From positions 1 through 36,600 of the forward strand of contig CABXRL010000008.1 of the NCBI GenBank assembly GCA_902514605.1: DNA of 36,600 nucleotides, written 5' to 3'. The stretch's first letter is position 1, and each line of letters opens with the position of its first letter. Below the pieces are notes generated by a model. The model searched no databases. It saw only the letters and a list, made by a program, of their open reading frames with translations, and had not been told where the DNA came from. Source of the DNA: an uncultured Pelagibacteraceae bacterium (lineage in GTDB: Bacteria; Pseudomonadota; Alphaproteobacteria; Pelagibacterales; Pelagibacteraceae). The translations under genes were made by a program, and so were the position numbers. Shown here piece by piece: positions 21,291 to 30,081 of this stretch.

Positions 21291-22406
21291 TTATTGTTTA
21301 GGAAAATAATCTTTAAGCTTTCCTTTTCTAAAAACATCAGCTGTACTACAGTGTAAACCCCCGCCAAATGCATAGGCATCTCTTAATTCTACAGGAATTA
21401 CTTCCATTCCGAACTTATCAAGTTGTTCGGCTTGATATTTTTCACTCTTTTCAACACACACTGTTTTAGGATCTAATACCAAAACATTCATAGAGAGCCA
21501 AACAGATGAATAGCATAATGGTGGTGGCTCGTTGTGGGCTGGTTGGGCAGCGTCAACAATTTCCCAACCATTATTTTCAAATAACTTTCTTTGTTCTTTA
21601 GGTAATCTTCTTTGTGGATTGTTAATTATAAGTCCTTCTTTAATCGGTGTAAATGTTGCATCAATATGTATTGGATAAGGGTCACCTGGAAAATTCACAG
21701 TATGTATTCTGTGATTTTTAAAATGTCTTTTCAACCATTCAATTCCTTTCAAATTTGTCGTAAAGCCATGTTGGACTACTAAATCTTTTCCAAAACGTAA
21801 AATATCAGCTGCATCAAAAAGAGGTTCTTCTTCTGTAGTAACAAAATATTTTTTTTCAGCCCAATCTAATCTTTTCTGAACACCAATTTCATTTGATAAG
21901 TAATCCTTTCGATAATCAGCATCAGTTAGTCTTGGTTTAGGGGCACTCTCATGTTTCATATTTTTATCCTCATTAAAATATTTTTGTATAAGAGGTCTGT
22001 AGTTTAAATATTCAAACCATCTACATCTATAACTCATAGTGGCTTCCAACATTTCATTTCCTACAGTCAAAATTAGATCTCGAGCAGGCATGCAACCAAA
22101 CATGCTTTCAACTTGCCAGTCGGGAGTAGATATTTTTTGATTATGATTTATTGGAATAGGTCTATCAACTTTTATATCTCTTTTTTGTAAGATTGACGCA
22201 AAGTTGTTTAATAATTCATTAGCTTTATCTACTGCTTCTTTGGTTCGAGGACCATATTTACCTTTCATATCAGAATCCTCAGGAACTTTTGCATCTAATG
22301 CTGGTTCTGGTGCTGGAATACAACTTCCGTCAGCTCTACCAACTATCACATGTTTAAGTGGATCCCATTCGTTCCAACTATTAACTACTGTTTTTTCTTT
22401 AATCAT
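21291..22406 (-). CDS. Glycine/inosamine-type amidinotransferase (L-arginine:glycine amidinotransferase family)
   Basis: Strong resemblance to AGAT: NEWDPLKHVIVGRADGSCIP, GNEMLEATMSYRCRWFEYLNYRPLI, EPLFDAADILRFGKD, PIHIDATFTPI, catalytic Cys in FGGGLHCSTADVFRKG. Confidence 0.88.
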   Translation of the reverse strand: MIKEKTVVNSWNEWDPLKHVIVGRADGSCIPAPEPALDAKVPEDSDMKGKYGPRTKEAVDKANELLNNFASILQKRDIKVDRPIPINHNQKISTPDWQVESMFGCMPARDLILTVGNEMLEATMSYRCRWFEYLNYRPLIQKYFNEDKNMKHESAPKPRLTDADYRKDYLSNEIGVQKRLDWAEKKYFVTTEEEPLFDAADILRFGKDLVVQHGFTTNLKGIEWLKRHFKNHRIHTVNFPGDPYPIHIDATFTPIKEGLIINNPQRRLPKEQRKLFENNGWEIVDAAQPAHNEPPPLCYSSVWLSMNVLVLDPKTVCVEKSEKYQAEQLDKFGMEVIPVELRDAYAFGGGLHCSTADVFRKGKLKDYFPKQ

Positions 22407-22418
22407 TAGAATTACTCA

Positions 22419-23324
22419 TTAGTTTAATGCTATAAATCTTCTATTGGTTCTTATGACCAAACTGTAATAAGTAATAGATATAAAGAGAAAAAATCCACCG
22501 ATTATAGTATTTGTTGTTGGGACTTCATTAATACCAAAAATTGGTAACCATACCCAAAAAATTCCACCAATAACTTCAGTTAAAGATAATAAAGTTAACT
22601 CAGCCGCTGGAATAGCCTTTGAACCAATTGAATATAAAATTAATCCAAAGCAAACTAATACCCCATGAAGTGAAAATAAAGTACCATTATAACTTGTAGA
22701 AAAAAATACTTGATCTTTACTCAAGATAAATATCGAGGCAATAACAAAACAGAAAAGCCCAGAAAGGGCAACTGTTGTAAATTTGGGTGTTTCCTTTCTC
22801 CAACGTAAAGTCACAGAAAAAATCGAAAAACCTATGGAGGATGTCATTCCAAATACAAAACCTAACAGCGATGCTTTTCCAGTATTACCAATAGCAATAA
22901 TTATTATTCCAATAGTTGCGAGAATTATAGCAATCCATACGTTCAAACTAATTCTCTCTCTTAAAAAAAGAAAGCCAAGTAAAGCAGTAAAAAATGGCAT
23001 TATAGCGAGACATAGTAATGTAATAGCAGCAGAGGTATTTGTAATTGAGTAAATAAAACTTATCATTGCAATCCCTAGTCCTGTTCCACCAATAATACCT
23101 GAAATACCAATTTTCATGTAATTTTTATAAAATGCAATTCCTTCCTCAAAGAATAAATAAAGATTCAAAACTATAAAGATAGTCAATCCTCTCCCAAATA
23201 TATATTGCCAAGGAACTAGTTCTGGTTGATTCATGTATCTGACAACTAATGGACCAAACGACCAGAGAATACCCGCAAATAGAACAACTGGTATTGCTAG
23301 TTTATCACTTTTAATTTCAATCAT
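22419..23324 (-). CDS. EamA/DMT-family transporter
   Basis: ~10 TM segments, EamA repeats (TNTSAAITLLCLAIMPFFTALLGFLFLRERI; PAAELTLLSLTEVIGGIFWVWLPIFG); 12 nt upstream of the amidinotransferase, same strand. Confidence 0.83.
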   Translation of the reverse strand: MIEIKSDKLAIPVVLFAGILWSFGPLVVRYMNQPELVPWQYIFGRGLTIFIVLNLYLFFEEGIAFYKNYMKIGISGIIGGTGLGIAMISFIYSITNTSAAITLLCLAIMPFFTALLGFLFLRERISLNVWIAIILATIGIIIIAIGNTGKASLLGFVFGMTSSIGFSIFSVTLRWRKETPKFTTVALSGLFCFVIASIFILSKDQVFFSTSYNGTLFSLHGVLVCFGLILYSIGSKAIPAAELTLLSLTEVIGGIFWVWLPIFGINEVPTTNTIIGGFFLFISITYYSLVIRTNRRFIALN

Positions 23325-23403
23325 AAGACAATATTTAATTCTTATTAGTTCTAACTACAACAAAATTAAATTGACTGTATAAAATATTTTAGGAAATTTA
23401 AGT

Positions 23404-23451
23404 ATCTTATTATAAGATCTTAATAAAATTAAGTATAATTTAAGATCTTAA
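23404..23451. promoter_or_regulatory. Nested palindromic elements in the leader of the NifU-like gene
   Basis: ATCTTAT (23404-23410) t ATAAGAT (23412-23418), TAAGATCTTAA at 23413-23423 and again at 23441-23451 (TTAAGATCTTAA 23440-23451), ending 6 nt before the ATG at 23458. Confidence 0.5.
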
Positions 23452-23457
23452 ATAAGA

Positions 23458-23856
23458 ATGGATTTAGAAATATTACAAATTGCTTCAAAAAATAATAATC
23501 AAAAATCTATTGAAAATCATACTCATAATTCAAGATTAAAAAATTCAATGTGTGGTGATGAGATGCAAATAAAAGTAATAATTAAAAAAGATAAAATTAT
23601 AGATTTTGGTTACCAGGGAAAATCTTGTGTTTATTGTCAAGCATCTGCAAGTTTATTATCTAAAATTTCGATTAATAAAAATAAATTTAAAGTTAATGAG
23701 ATATGTAATGATGCAAAATCCTATTTTGAAGGAGATTTTAATATTATAAAAAAAAAATGGAAATCTTTAAATAGAATATTTAAGAAAAAAAATTTTTCAC
23801 GTAAAGAATGTATTTTATTACCATTTAAAACTTTAAAAAAAATTGTATCAAATTAA
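23458..23856 (+). CDS. NifU/IscU/SufU-like Fe-S scaffold-type protein
   Basis: SMCGDEMQIKVIIKKDKIIDFGYQGKSCVYCQASASLLSKI...FSRKECILLPFKTLKK: three SufU-like Cys positions plus an extra CxxC. Confidence 0.75.
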   Translation: MDLEILQIASKNNNQKSIENHTHNSRLKNSMCGDEMQIKVIIKKDKIIDFGYQGKSCVYCQASASLLSKISINKNKFKVNEICNDAKSYFEGDFNIIKKKWKSLNRIFKKKNFSRKECILLPFKTLKKIVSN

Positions 23857-23860
23857 TTTT

Positions 23861-24325
23861 ATGAATAATATCAAACAATCTTTTTTAGCAGGTTTTTTTT
23901 CAATTATCACCATAGGTGTATTGACTATCCTTACTTATAAAACAGAATTTGGTATTTTTTTAATTGCTTCCTTTGGATCATCTATGGTTTTATTATATGG
24001 TTATCCTGAAAGTCCCTTTGCGCAACCCAAAAATATTTTTTTTGGACATTTACTTACTGCAATTGTTGGATTAATTTTTTTATACTTTGTGCCACTGCCT
24101 TTGTATTTAATAATACCATTGGCGGTGGGTTTTGGTGTTAGTTTAATGATATTATTGAATGTTACTCATCCACCTGCTGGGGGAAATCCAATTATAGTAA
24201 TAATGGGTAGTGTTTCTATTGACTATCTAATTAATCCAGTAATAACCGGAACTATAATAATTTTGTTATTTGGTATAATAATTAATCGACTTATACTCAA
24301 AAAAAACTATCCTAAAATTAAATAA
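23861..24325 (+). CDS. HPP family integral membrane protein
   Basis: Four-TM pattern, FGSSMVLLYGYPESPFAQPKNIFFGH and NVTHPPAGGNPIIVIMG, matching the HPP family motif. ORF opens at 23843; ATG 23861 preferred. Confidence 0.82.
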   Translation: MNNIKQSFLAGFFSIITIGVLTILTYKTEFGIFLIASFGSSMVLLYGYPESPFAQPKNIFFGHLLTAIVGLIFLYFVPLPLYLIIPLAVGFGVSLMILLNVTHPPAGGNPIIVIMGSVSIDYLINPVITGTIIILLFGIIINRLILKKNYPKIK

Positions 24326-24397
24326 TTTAATTGATAGCAGCTTAAAAATAATGTTAGATGAGCGGAAATAAATACATTTGAAGATACAGGAGATTAA

Positions 24398-25597
24398 ATG
24401 AAAATATTATGCATATTATACGATGATCCAAAAGGTGGGATGCCAGAGTCTTACGCTTTATCGGAATTACCAAAAATAGAAAAATATCCTGATGGAATGA
24501 CGCTTCCCTCACCTAAAGGAAGAGATTACACACCAGGTCAATTACTAGGGTGTGTATCTGGCGAACTTGGTTTAAGAAAGTTTTTAGAAAGCAACGGACA
24601 TGAATTTGTTGTCACTAATAGTAAAGATGGGGATGGTTGTGAAGCTGACAAACATATAGTTGATGCAGATATAGTTATTTCTCAGCCTTTTTTTCCTTAT
24701 TATTTAACAAAAGAAAGAATTGCTAAAGCAAAAAATTTAAAAATGGCAATAACAGCCGGTATAGGCTCTGACCATGTTGATTTACAAGCGGCAATGGATA
24801 ATAAAATTGACGTTGTTGAAGTAACGTATTGTAACTCTAGATCAGTCGCTGAACATATTGTTATGATGATTGTTTCTATGGTGAGAGATTATCATAATCA
24901 GCACAGGATTGTTAACGAAGGTGGTTGGAATATTGCTGATGCTGTCCAAAGATCTTATGATGTTGAAGGTATGCATATTGGAACCGTAGCAGCTGGAAGA
25001 ATTGGATTAGATGCATTAAGGAAAATGAAACCATTTGATACACATTTACACTATTTCGATAGACATAGATTACCTGATAGTGTTGAGAAAGAACTTAACT
25101 TAACATTTCACGATACAGTAGAGTCTATGGTCAAAGTTTGTGATGTTGTCACAATAAATTGTCCACTTCATCCAGAGACAGAAAATTTATTTGATGATGC
25201 CATGATAAGTAAAATGAAAAAAGGTGCTTATATAGTAAATACTGCTAGAGGAAAAATTTGTAATCGTGATGCTATTGCTAAAGCTTTAAAGAGTGGTCAG
25301 CTGAGTGGTTATGCAGGAGATGTGTGGTTTCCTCAACCGGCTCCTAATGATCATGTATGGAGAACTATGCCAAACCATGGTATGACTCCTCACACCTCTG
25401 GAACTTCTTTAACCGCTCAGGCTAGGTATTCTGATGGGGTAAGAGAAATTTTAGAATGTTTCTTCGAAGGTAAAGAAATTAGAAATCAATACCTTATTGT
25501 ACAAAATGGTCAGCTTGCGGGAATGGGAGCTCACTCTTACAGTAAAGGTTCTGCAACTGGTGGATCAGAAGAAGCAGCAAAATATAAGAAAAAATAA
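24398..25597 (+). CDS. fdh: NAD-dependent formate dehydrogenase (D-2-hydroxyacid dehydrogenase superfamily)
   Basis: AITAGIGSDHVDLQAA, VVEVTYCNSRSVAEHIVMMI, GTVAAGRIGLDALRKM, NTARGKICNRDAI, YAGDVWFPQPAPNDHVWRTMPNHGMTPHTSGTSLTAQARY: FDH-specific residues. Confidence 0.93.
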   Translation: MKILCILYDDPKGGMPESYALSELPKIEKYPDGMTLPSPKGRDYTPGQLLGCVSGELGLRKFLESNGHEFVVTNSKDGDGCEADKHIVDADIVISQPFFPYYLTKERIAKAKNLKMAITAGIGSDHVDLQAAMDNKIDVVEVTYCNSRSVAEHIVMMIVSMVRDYHNQHRIVNEGGWNIADAVQRSYDVEGMHIGTVAAGRIGLDALRKMKPFDTHLHYFDRHRLPDSVEKELNLTFHDTVESMVKVCDVVTINCPLHPETENLFDDAMISKMKKGAYIVNTARGKICNRDAIAKALKSGQLSGYAGDVWFPQPAPNDHVWRTMPNHGMTPHTSGTSLTAQARYSDGVREILECFFEGKEIRNQYLIVQNGQLAGMGAHSYSKGSATGGSEEAAKYKKK

Positions 25598-25605
25598 ATT
25601 TTCAG

Positions 25606-25672
25606 ATTATTAAAGGTAAGCTATATAAATAAATAGCTACCTTTAATAATATAGACTCCGTATAAATTTTTT
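25606..25672 (+). terminator. Strong hairpin with downstream T tract, likely fdh terminator
   Basis: ATTATTAAAGGTAaGCTA (25606-25623) / TAGCTACCTTTAATAAT (25634-25650): 17 bp stem with one bulged A and 10-nt loop; TTTTTT at 25667-25672. Spacer to T tract is longer than canonical. Confidence 0.6.
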
Positions 25673-25686
25673 GTATATGATAGTTA

Positions 25687-26262
25687 ATGCGTCTATTAAT
25701 TACTCTAATTATTAACCTTTTTTTTATTTACTCTGCTTCAGCTGTTGAAAAAGAAAAAGCTTATTTTGCTGGTGGTTGTTTTTGGTGTGTTGAAGAATCA
25801 TTTGAAAAACTTCAAGGAGTGGAACAAGTTATTTCAGGTTACTCAGGTGGTACTACAGAAAACCCAACCTATAAAGAAGTAACTTATGGTAACACAGGTC
25901 ATTTTGAAGTTGTTGAAATAACTTATAATAAAGAAATTATTTCATATGAAGAATTATTAAATAATTTTTGGATTAATATAGACCCTTTCGATGCTTATGG
26001 GCAGTTTTGTGATAAAGGATATAGCTATAGATCTGTTGCGTTCTATCAAAATAAAAATGAAAAAAATTTAATTGAGAAAAACATACTTAAACTTGAAGAA
26101 AAATTTAATAAAAGAGTTGTTACATACGTTAGAAAATTTGATAAATTTTATATGGCAGAAAGTCGTCATCAAAATTATTATAAAGAGTATCTATTAAATT
26201 ATATAGCGTATAAAAAAGCGTGTAGGAGAGAAGAGATATTAAAAAAAATTTGGAATAAGTAA
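25687..26262 (+). CDS. msrA: Peptide methionine sulfoxide reductase MsrA with N-terminal signal peptide
   Basis: AYFAGGCFWCVEESFEKLQGV, GYSGGTTENPTYKEVTYGNTGHFEVVEI, FDAYGQFCDKGYSYRSVAFY; hydrophobic leader MRLLITLIINLFFIYSASA. Confidence 0.95.
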   Translation: MRLLITLIINLFFIYSASAVEKEKAYFAGGCFWCVEESFEKLQGVEQVISGYSGGTTENPTYKEVTYGNTGHFEVVEITYNKEIISYEELLNNFWINIDPFDAYGQFCDKGYSYRSVAFYQNKNEKNLIEKNILKLEEKFNKRVVTYVRKFDKFYMAESRHQNYYKEYLLNYIAYKKACRREEILKKIWNK

Positions 26263-26268
26263 TGGTTT

Positions 26269-27723
26269 ATGAAAAATGATTTAAATTGGAATTTTGATAA
26301 TTCATACTCTAGATTACCTGACTCATTTAAAGAAAATATTGATCCAATTAAAGTAAAAAGCCCTGAATTAGTTATATTAAATCGAGATTTAGCAAAAAAT
26401 ATCGATTTAAATTTTTCAAATGTTGACAATAATGAATTATCTCATCTTTTTTCAGGAAATATATTGCCTAAAAGCAGTAATTCGATTGCTCAAGCTTATG
26501 CTGGACATCAATTCGGTCATTTTACCATGCTTGGAGATGGAAGAGCGGTTTTAATTGGAGAGCATCTGTCTAAAGATAAAAAGAGATATGATATTCAATT
26601 TAAGGGTTCAGGAAAGACCATTTTCTCAAGGAACGGTGATGGTAGAGCTGCTTTAGGTCCTATGTTAAGAGAATACGTCATAAGTGAGTCGATGTATAAA
26701 TTAAATATCCCAACAACAAGGAGTTTGGCAGTAACTAAAACTGGTGAAAAAGTAATCAGAGACTCAACGCTAACAGGTGCTATTCTTACAAGAGTTGCTT
26801 CAAGTCATGTAAGAGTTGGTACATTTCAGTATATTGCTGCAAGAAAAAATATTGATGAGCTAAAAACTCTTTTAGACTATGTTGTTAAAAGACATTATCC
26901 GAGTATTGAAGACTCTAAAAATAAATCTATAGAACTACTAAAAATCGTTTTAGAAAAACAAGTTGATTTAGTTGTGAACTGGATGAGAGTTGGTTTTATA
27001 CACGGAGTAATGAATACTGATAATATGAGTATTTCAGGAGAGACAATAGATTATGGACCGTGTGCATTTATGGATGTTTATGACCCCAAAACTGTTTTTA
27101 GCTCTATTGATCGTACAGGTAGATATGCATATTGTAACCAACCTGTTATTACAAAGTGGAACCTAGCCAGATTTGCTGAATGTCTTATTCCTTTAATTGA
27201 TAATGATCAAAATAATGCAATTAAATCAGCTACAGAGATTGTTAATTCATTCGAAAAAAAATATGAGAAGAAGTGGCTTAACATGATGAGAGGTAAACTT
27301 GGATTATTGGGGGAGGAAAAAAATGACCAGTCTTTAATTTTAGATTTATTAACCTGGATGCATGAGATGAAAGCTGATTATACTAATACTTTTTGTTATT
27401 TAATGGGTGAAAAATTTGAAAAAAAAAAATATTACGAGAATGAAAAGTTTCAAAGCTGGAAAGAGAGATGGAAAGATAGATTAAATTTTAACAGCAGTTC
27501 GCCTAAAAAATATTTAAAAATAATGAGGAGTTTTAATCCACTTGTAATTCCGCGTAACCATAAAGTTGAAGAAGCATTAGATGCAGCAAACAAGGATGAT
27601 TTTCAACCATTGAAAAAATTGATAGAAATATTATCTCAACCTTATTTTCAAAATAAAAATATTATTGAATATCAATTACCTTCTATTCAGAAGGAAAAAT
27701 ATCAAACTTATTGTGGAACTTGA
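26269..27723 (+). CDS. selO: SelO / YdiU family protein adenylyltransferase
   Basis: QAYAGHQFGHFTMLGDGRAVLIGE, FKGSGKTIFSRNGDGRAALGPMLREYVISE, FIHGVMNTDNMSISGETIDYGPCAFMDVYDP, C-terminal TYCGT. Confidence 0.96.
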   Translation: MKNDLNWNFDNSYSRLPDSFKENIDPIKVKSPELVILNRDLAKNIDLNFSNVDNNELSHLFSGNILPKSSNSIAQAYAGHQFGHFTMLGDGRAVLIGEHLSKDKKRYDIQFKGSGKTIFSRNGDGRAALGPMLREYVISESMYKLNIPTTRSLAVTKTGEKVIRDSTLTGAILTRVASSHVRVGTFQYIAARKNIDELKTLLDYVVKRHYPSIEDSKNKSIELLKIVLEKQVDLVVNWMRVGFIHGVMNTDNMSISGETIDYGPCAFMDVYDPKTVFSSIDRTGRYAYCNQPVITKWNLARFAECLIPLIDNDQNNAIKSATEIVNSFEKKYEKKWLNMMRGKLGLLGEEKNDQSLILDLLTWMHEMKADYTNTFCYLMGEKFEKKKYYENEKFQSWKERWKDRLNFNSSSPKKYLKIMRSFNPLVIPRNHKVEEALDAANKDDFQPLKKLIEILSQPYFQNKNIIEYQLPSIQKEKYQTYCGT

Positions 27724-28827
27724 TTAAAGTACATAAGGTTCATGCCTTGCTTTTTTACCTAAAACTCTTTCAACACCCATATTTGAAATATCAATTGATT
27801 GATATGAGCCGGTTGTAATTAATTCTGTTAGTGCTCTTCCAATTCCTGGTGCTTGCATCAATCCTCTTCCTGTAAATCCGGTGGCTAAATAAACATTATC
27901 AAATTTTGGATGTTTACCCACCACTGCATTATTATCAAGCCTGTTACAATCATAATATCCAGCCCAACCACCTGTTAATTTAAGTTCTTCAAATGCTGGT
28001 ATTCTTTTAGCAAGAGCAGGCCACACTAATTCTTCAAAATCATTCCAAGCAGGTTCTAAATCTTCTGCATCAAATATAGATTTAGGTGACCCGGCTAAAT
28101 ACTCATTACCTTCCGGTCTCCAATAAACTCCAGTTGTTAAATCACCTGTTAATGGCATTTCTGGAATATGTTTTGGACACTTAACTCTAAAGACCGTATG
28201 CTTTTGAGGTTCAACTGGAATATCTTCTAGTAATTCTTTTGTCCAACATCCAGCTGCAGAGATAATTGTTTTTGCTTTAATTTCTGAGATAGATTTTACT
28301 TCTCCCTTTATAAAATCTGCGCCCAATTCTATTGCTTTACTTTTTAGGGCACCATGAAACATAAATGGATCTATCCATCCTTCACTTTGATTATCAGTAA
28401 ATGTGGCTGTTTCAATGCCTTCGCTATTAATATATGGAAAAAAATTAATTAATTCAGAACCTTTTATATTTTTAGTACCAGCCTGACATGCTTTATGATT
28501 TTTAAGAGCTTTATATTGCTCCTCAGCATGTTCTGGTCCAAACATCAGCAAATATCCATTCGTAACCATACTCGCTGTGGGTGTTGGATTTTTCTTTGTT
28601 TTTAATAAATCTGGAATTTGGCAAATAAATTCTCTTGCAAATTTACCTAATAATATATTTTCTGTTTGAAAAAATTGTCTTCTGAAGCCCCCAAGTGAAA
28701 GGGGGAAAGAGGCAGTCTTATAAGTAGGATCTCTCTCGATTACTTTAACTTTTCTTCCCTCTTTAGATAAGAAATAAGCGGTTGCGACACCAATTATTCC
28801 ACCACCAACTATTACAACATCATCCAT
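27724..28827 (-). CDS. FAD-dependent oxidoreductase (DAO superfamily)
   Basis: VVIVGGGIIGVATAYFLSKEGRKVKVIERD dinucleotide fold; IISAAGCWTKEL; NVYLATGFTGRGLMQAPGIGRALTELI. Confidence 0.88.
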   Translation of the reverse strand: MDDVVIVGGGIIGVATAYFLSKEGRKVKVIERDPTYKTASFPLSLGGFRRQFFQTENILLGKFAREFICQIPDLLKTKKNPTPTASMVTNGYLLMFGPEHAEEQYKALKNHKACQAGTKNIKGSELINFFPYINSEGIETATFTDNQSEGWIDPFMFHGALKSKAIELGADFIKGEVKSISEIKAKTIISAAGCWTKELLEDIPVEPQKHTVFRVKCPKHIPEMPLTGDLTTGVYWRPEGNEYLAGSPKSIFDAEDLEPAWNDFEELVWPALAKRIPAFEELKLTGGWAGYYDCNRLDNNAVVGKHPKFDNVYLATGFTGRGLMQAPGIGRALTELITTGSYQSIDISNMGVERVLGKKARHEPYVL

Positions 28828-29310
28828 CTAATTTAATACCAATAAGTTATAGTTAAGAAATAATGCATACAAACACCAAAGTAAATATGGAATCATTAAA
28901 TAATAACTTACAAAATTAGCACGTCTAAATCTAATAATTAAAATTATTATTAAAGTAATCAAAATAGTCAGAATAACAAATGCCAAAAATATTTGATGTA
29001 ATCCAAAAAAGACAATACTCCAAGTTGCATTGAAAAATATATGAATAAAATAAATATAAACTGTATTCATGTCTCTTTTTTTACTGTGCCAAAAAAACCA
29101 AATAGCAATTGAGATCATTACATAAAGCGATGTCCATACGGGCGCAAATACCCAGTCTGGAGGATTATAATTTGATTTTACAAGCTCAGAATACCAGGGC
29201 TCTCTAAAGATGGCTGAGACCAGACCACCAGTAAATGATGCAGAAAACGTGATAATAGAAAAAAGAATTAAGGATAAAATTTTATTTTTTAACATATTAG
29301 TATTATACAT
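28828..29310 (-). CDS. tspO: TspO/MBR family tryptophan-rich membrane protein
   Basis: EPWYSELVKSNYNPPDWVFAPVWTSLYVMISIAIW...NATWSIVFFGLHQ...YLLWCLYALFLNYNLLVLN. Confidence 0.92.
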   Translation of the reverse strand: MYNTNMLKNKILSLILFSIITFSASFTGGLVSAIFREPWYSELVKSNYNPPDWVFAPVWTSLYVMISIAIWFFWHSKKRDMNTVYIYFIHIFFNATWSIVFFGLHQIFLAFVILTILITLIIILIIRFRRANFVSYYLMIPYLLWCLYALFLNYNLLVLN

Positions 29311-29319
29311 CTTTATATA

Positions 29320-30081
29320 ATGAATAAAAAAACTATTTGGATAACTGGTGGAAGTACAGGGATTGGAAAAGCATTAGCAACTAAATTTGCCAATGAGGGT
29401 TGGAATGTTGCAATATCTGCAAGAAGAGAAAGTCTACTAAAAGAAATTTCTAATAATCACCAAAATATAAGCTCATTTCCTTTGGATGTAACAGATAAAT
29501 CAAAATGTCATGAAGTATTTGAAAATATCGTAAATAAATATGAAAATATAGATATTTGTTTTTTTTCAACTGGAACATGGGATCCCAAAAAAGAAAAAGA
29601 TATTGATTTAGATCAAATTGAAAAAGTATTTAAAGTAAATTTTTTCGGAACTTTAAATTGTATTAAAGGTGTAGAAAAATATTTTAAAAATAAACAAAAG
29701 GGTACAATAAGTATAGTCTCCTCCATAGCCGGATATAGGGGTTTACCAAACTCGACTGGTTATGGACCGTCAAAATCTGCATTAAATAATCTTGCTGAAA
29801 GTTTATATTTCGATTTTGGTAAATCAAATGTACGTATTTGTCTGGTTTCGCCTGGATTTATTAAAACACCCATGACAGACAAAAATGATTTTAAGATGCC
29901 TTTTTTAAAAACAACTGAATATGCTGCAGAAAAAATCTATGATGGCCTAGTAAATAAAAATGTTTTTGAAATCCATTTTCCTAAATCTTTAACCGTACTA
30001 CTTAAAATATTTAGTTTTTTACCAAGTAAAATTTATTTTAATTTAGTAGGAAAAATGACTAAATATCAAAAGAAAAATTAA
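29320..30081 (+). CDS. Short-chain dehydrogenase/reductase
   Basis: WITGGSTGIGKALA, SIVSSIAGYRGLPNSTGYGPSKSALNNLAESLYFD, LVSPGFIKTPMTD. Confidence 0.9.
   Translation: MNKKTIWITGGSTGIGKALATKFANEGWNVAISARRESLLKEISNNHQNISSFPLDVTDKSKCHEVFENIVNKYENIDICFFSTGTWDPKKEKDIDLDQIEKVFKVNFFGTLNCIKGVEKYFKNKQKGTISIVSSIAGYRGLPNSTGYGPSKSALNNLAESLYFDFGKSNVRICLVSPGFIKTPMTDKNDFKMPFLKTTEYAAEKIYDGLVNKNVFEIHFPKSLTVLLKIFSFLPSKIYFNLVGKMTKYQKKN

Noticed and set aside
22204-23052. Plus-strand ORFs 22204..22422 and 22783..23052
   Set aside because: Antisense to the amidinotransferase and EamA transporter genes; no recognisable protein features.
18055-23324. Transporter-rich segment (EamA, MFS, EamA) as a mobile or genomic island
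   Set aside because: No integrase, transposase, tRNA, direct repeats or visible composition change; looks like ordinary variable gene content.
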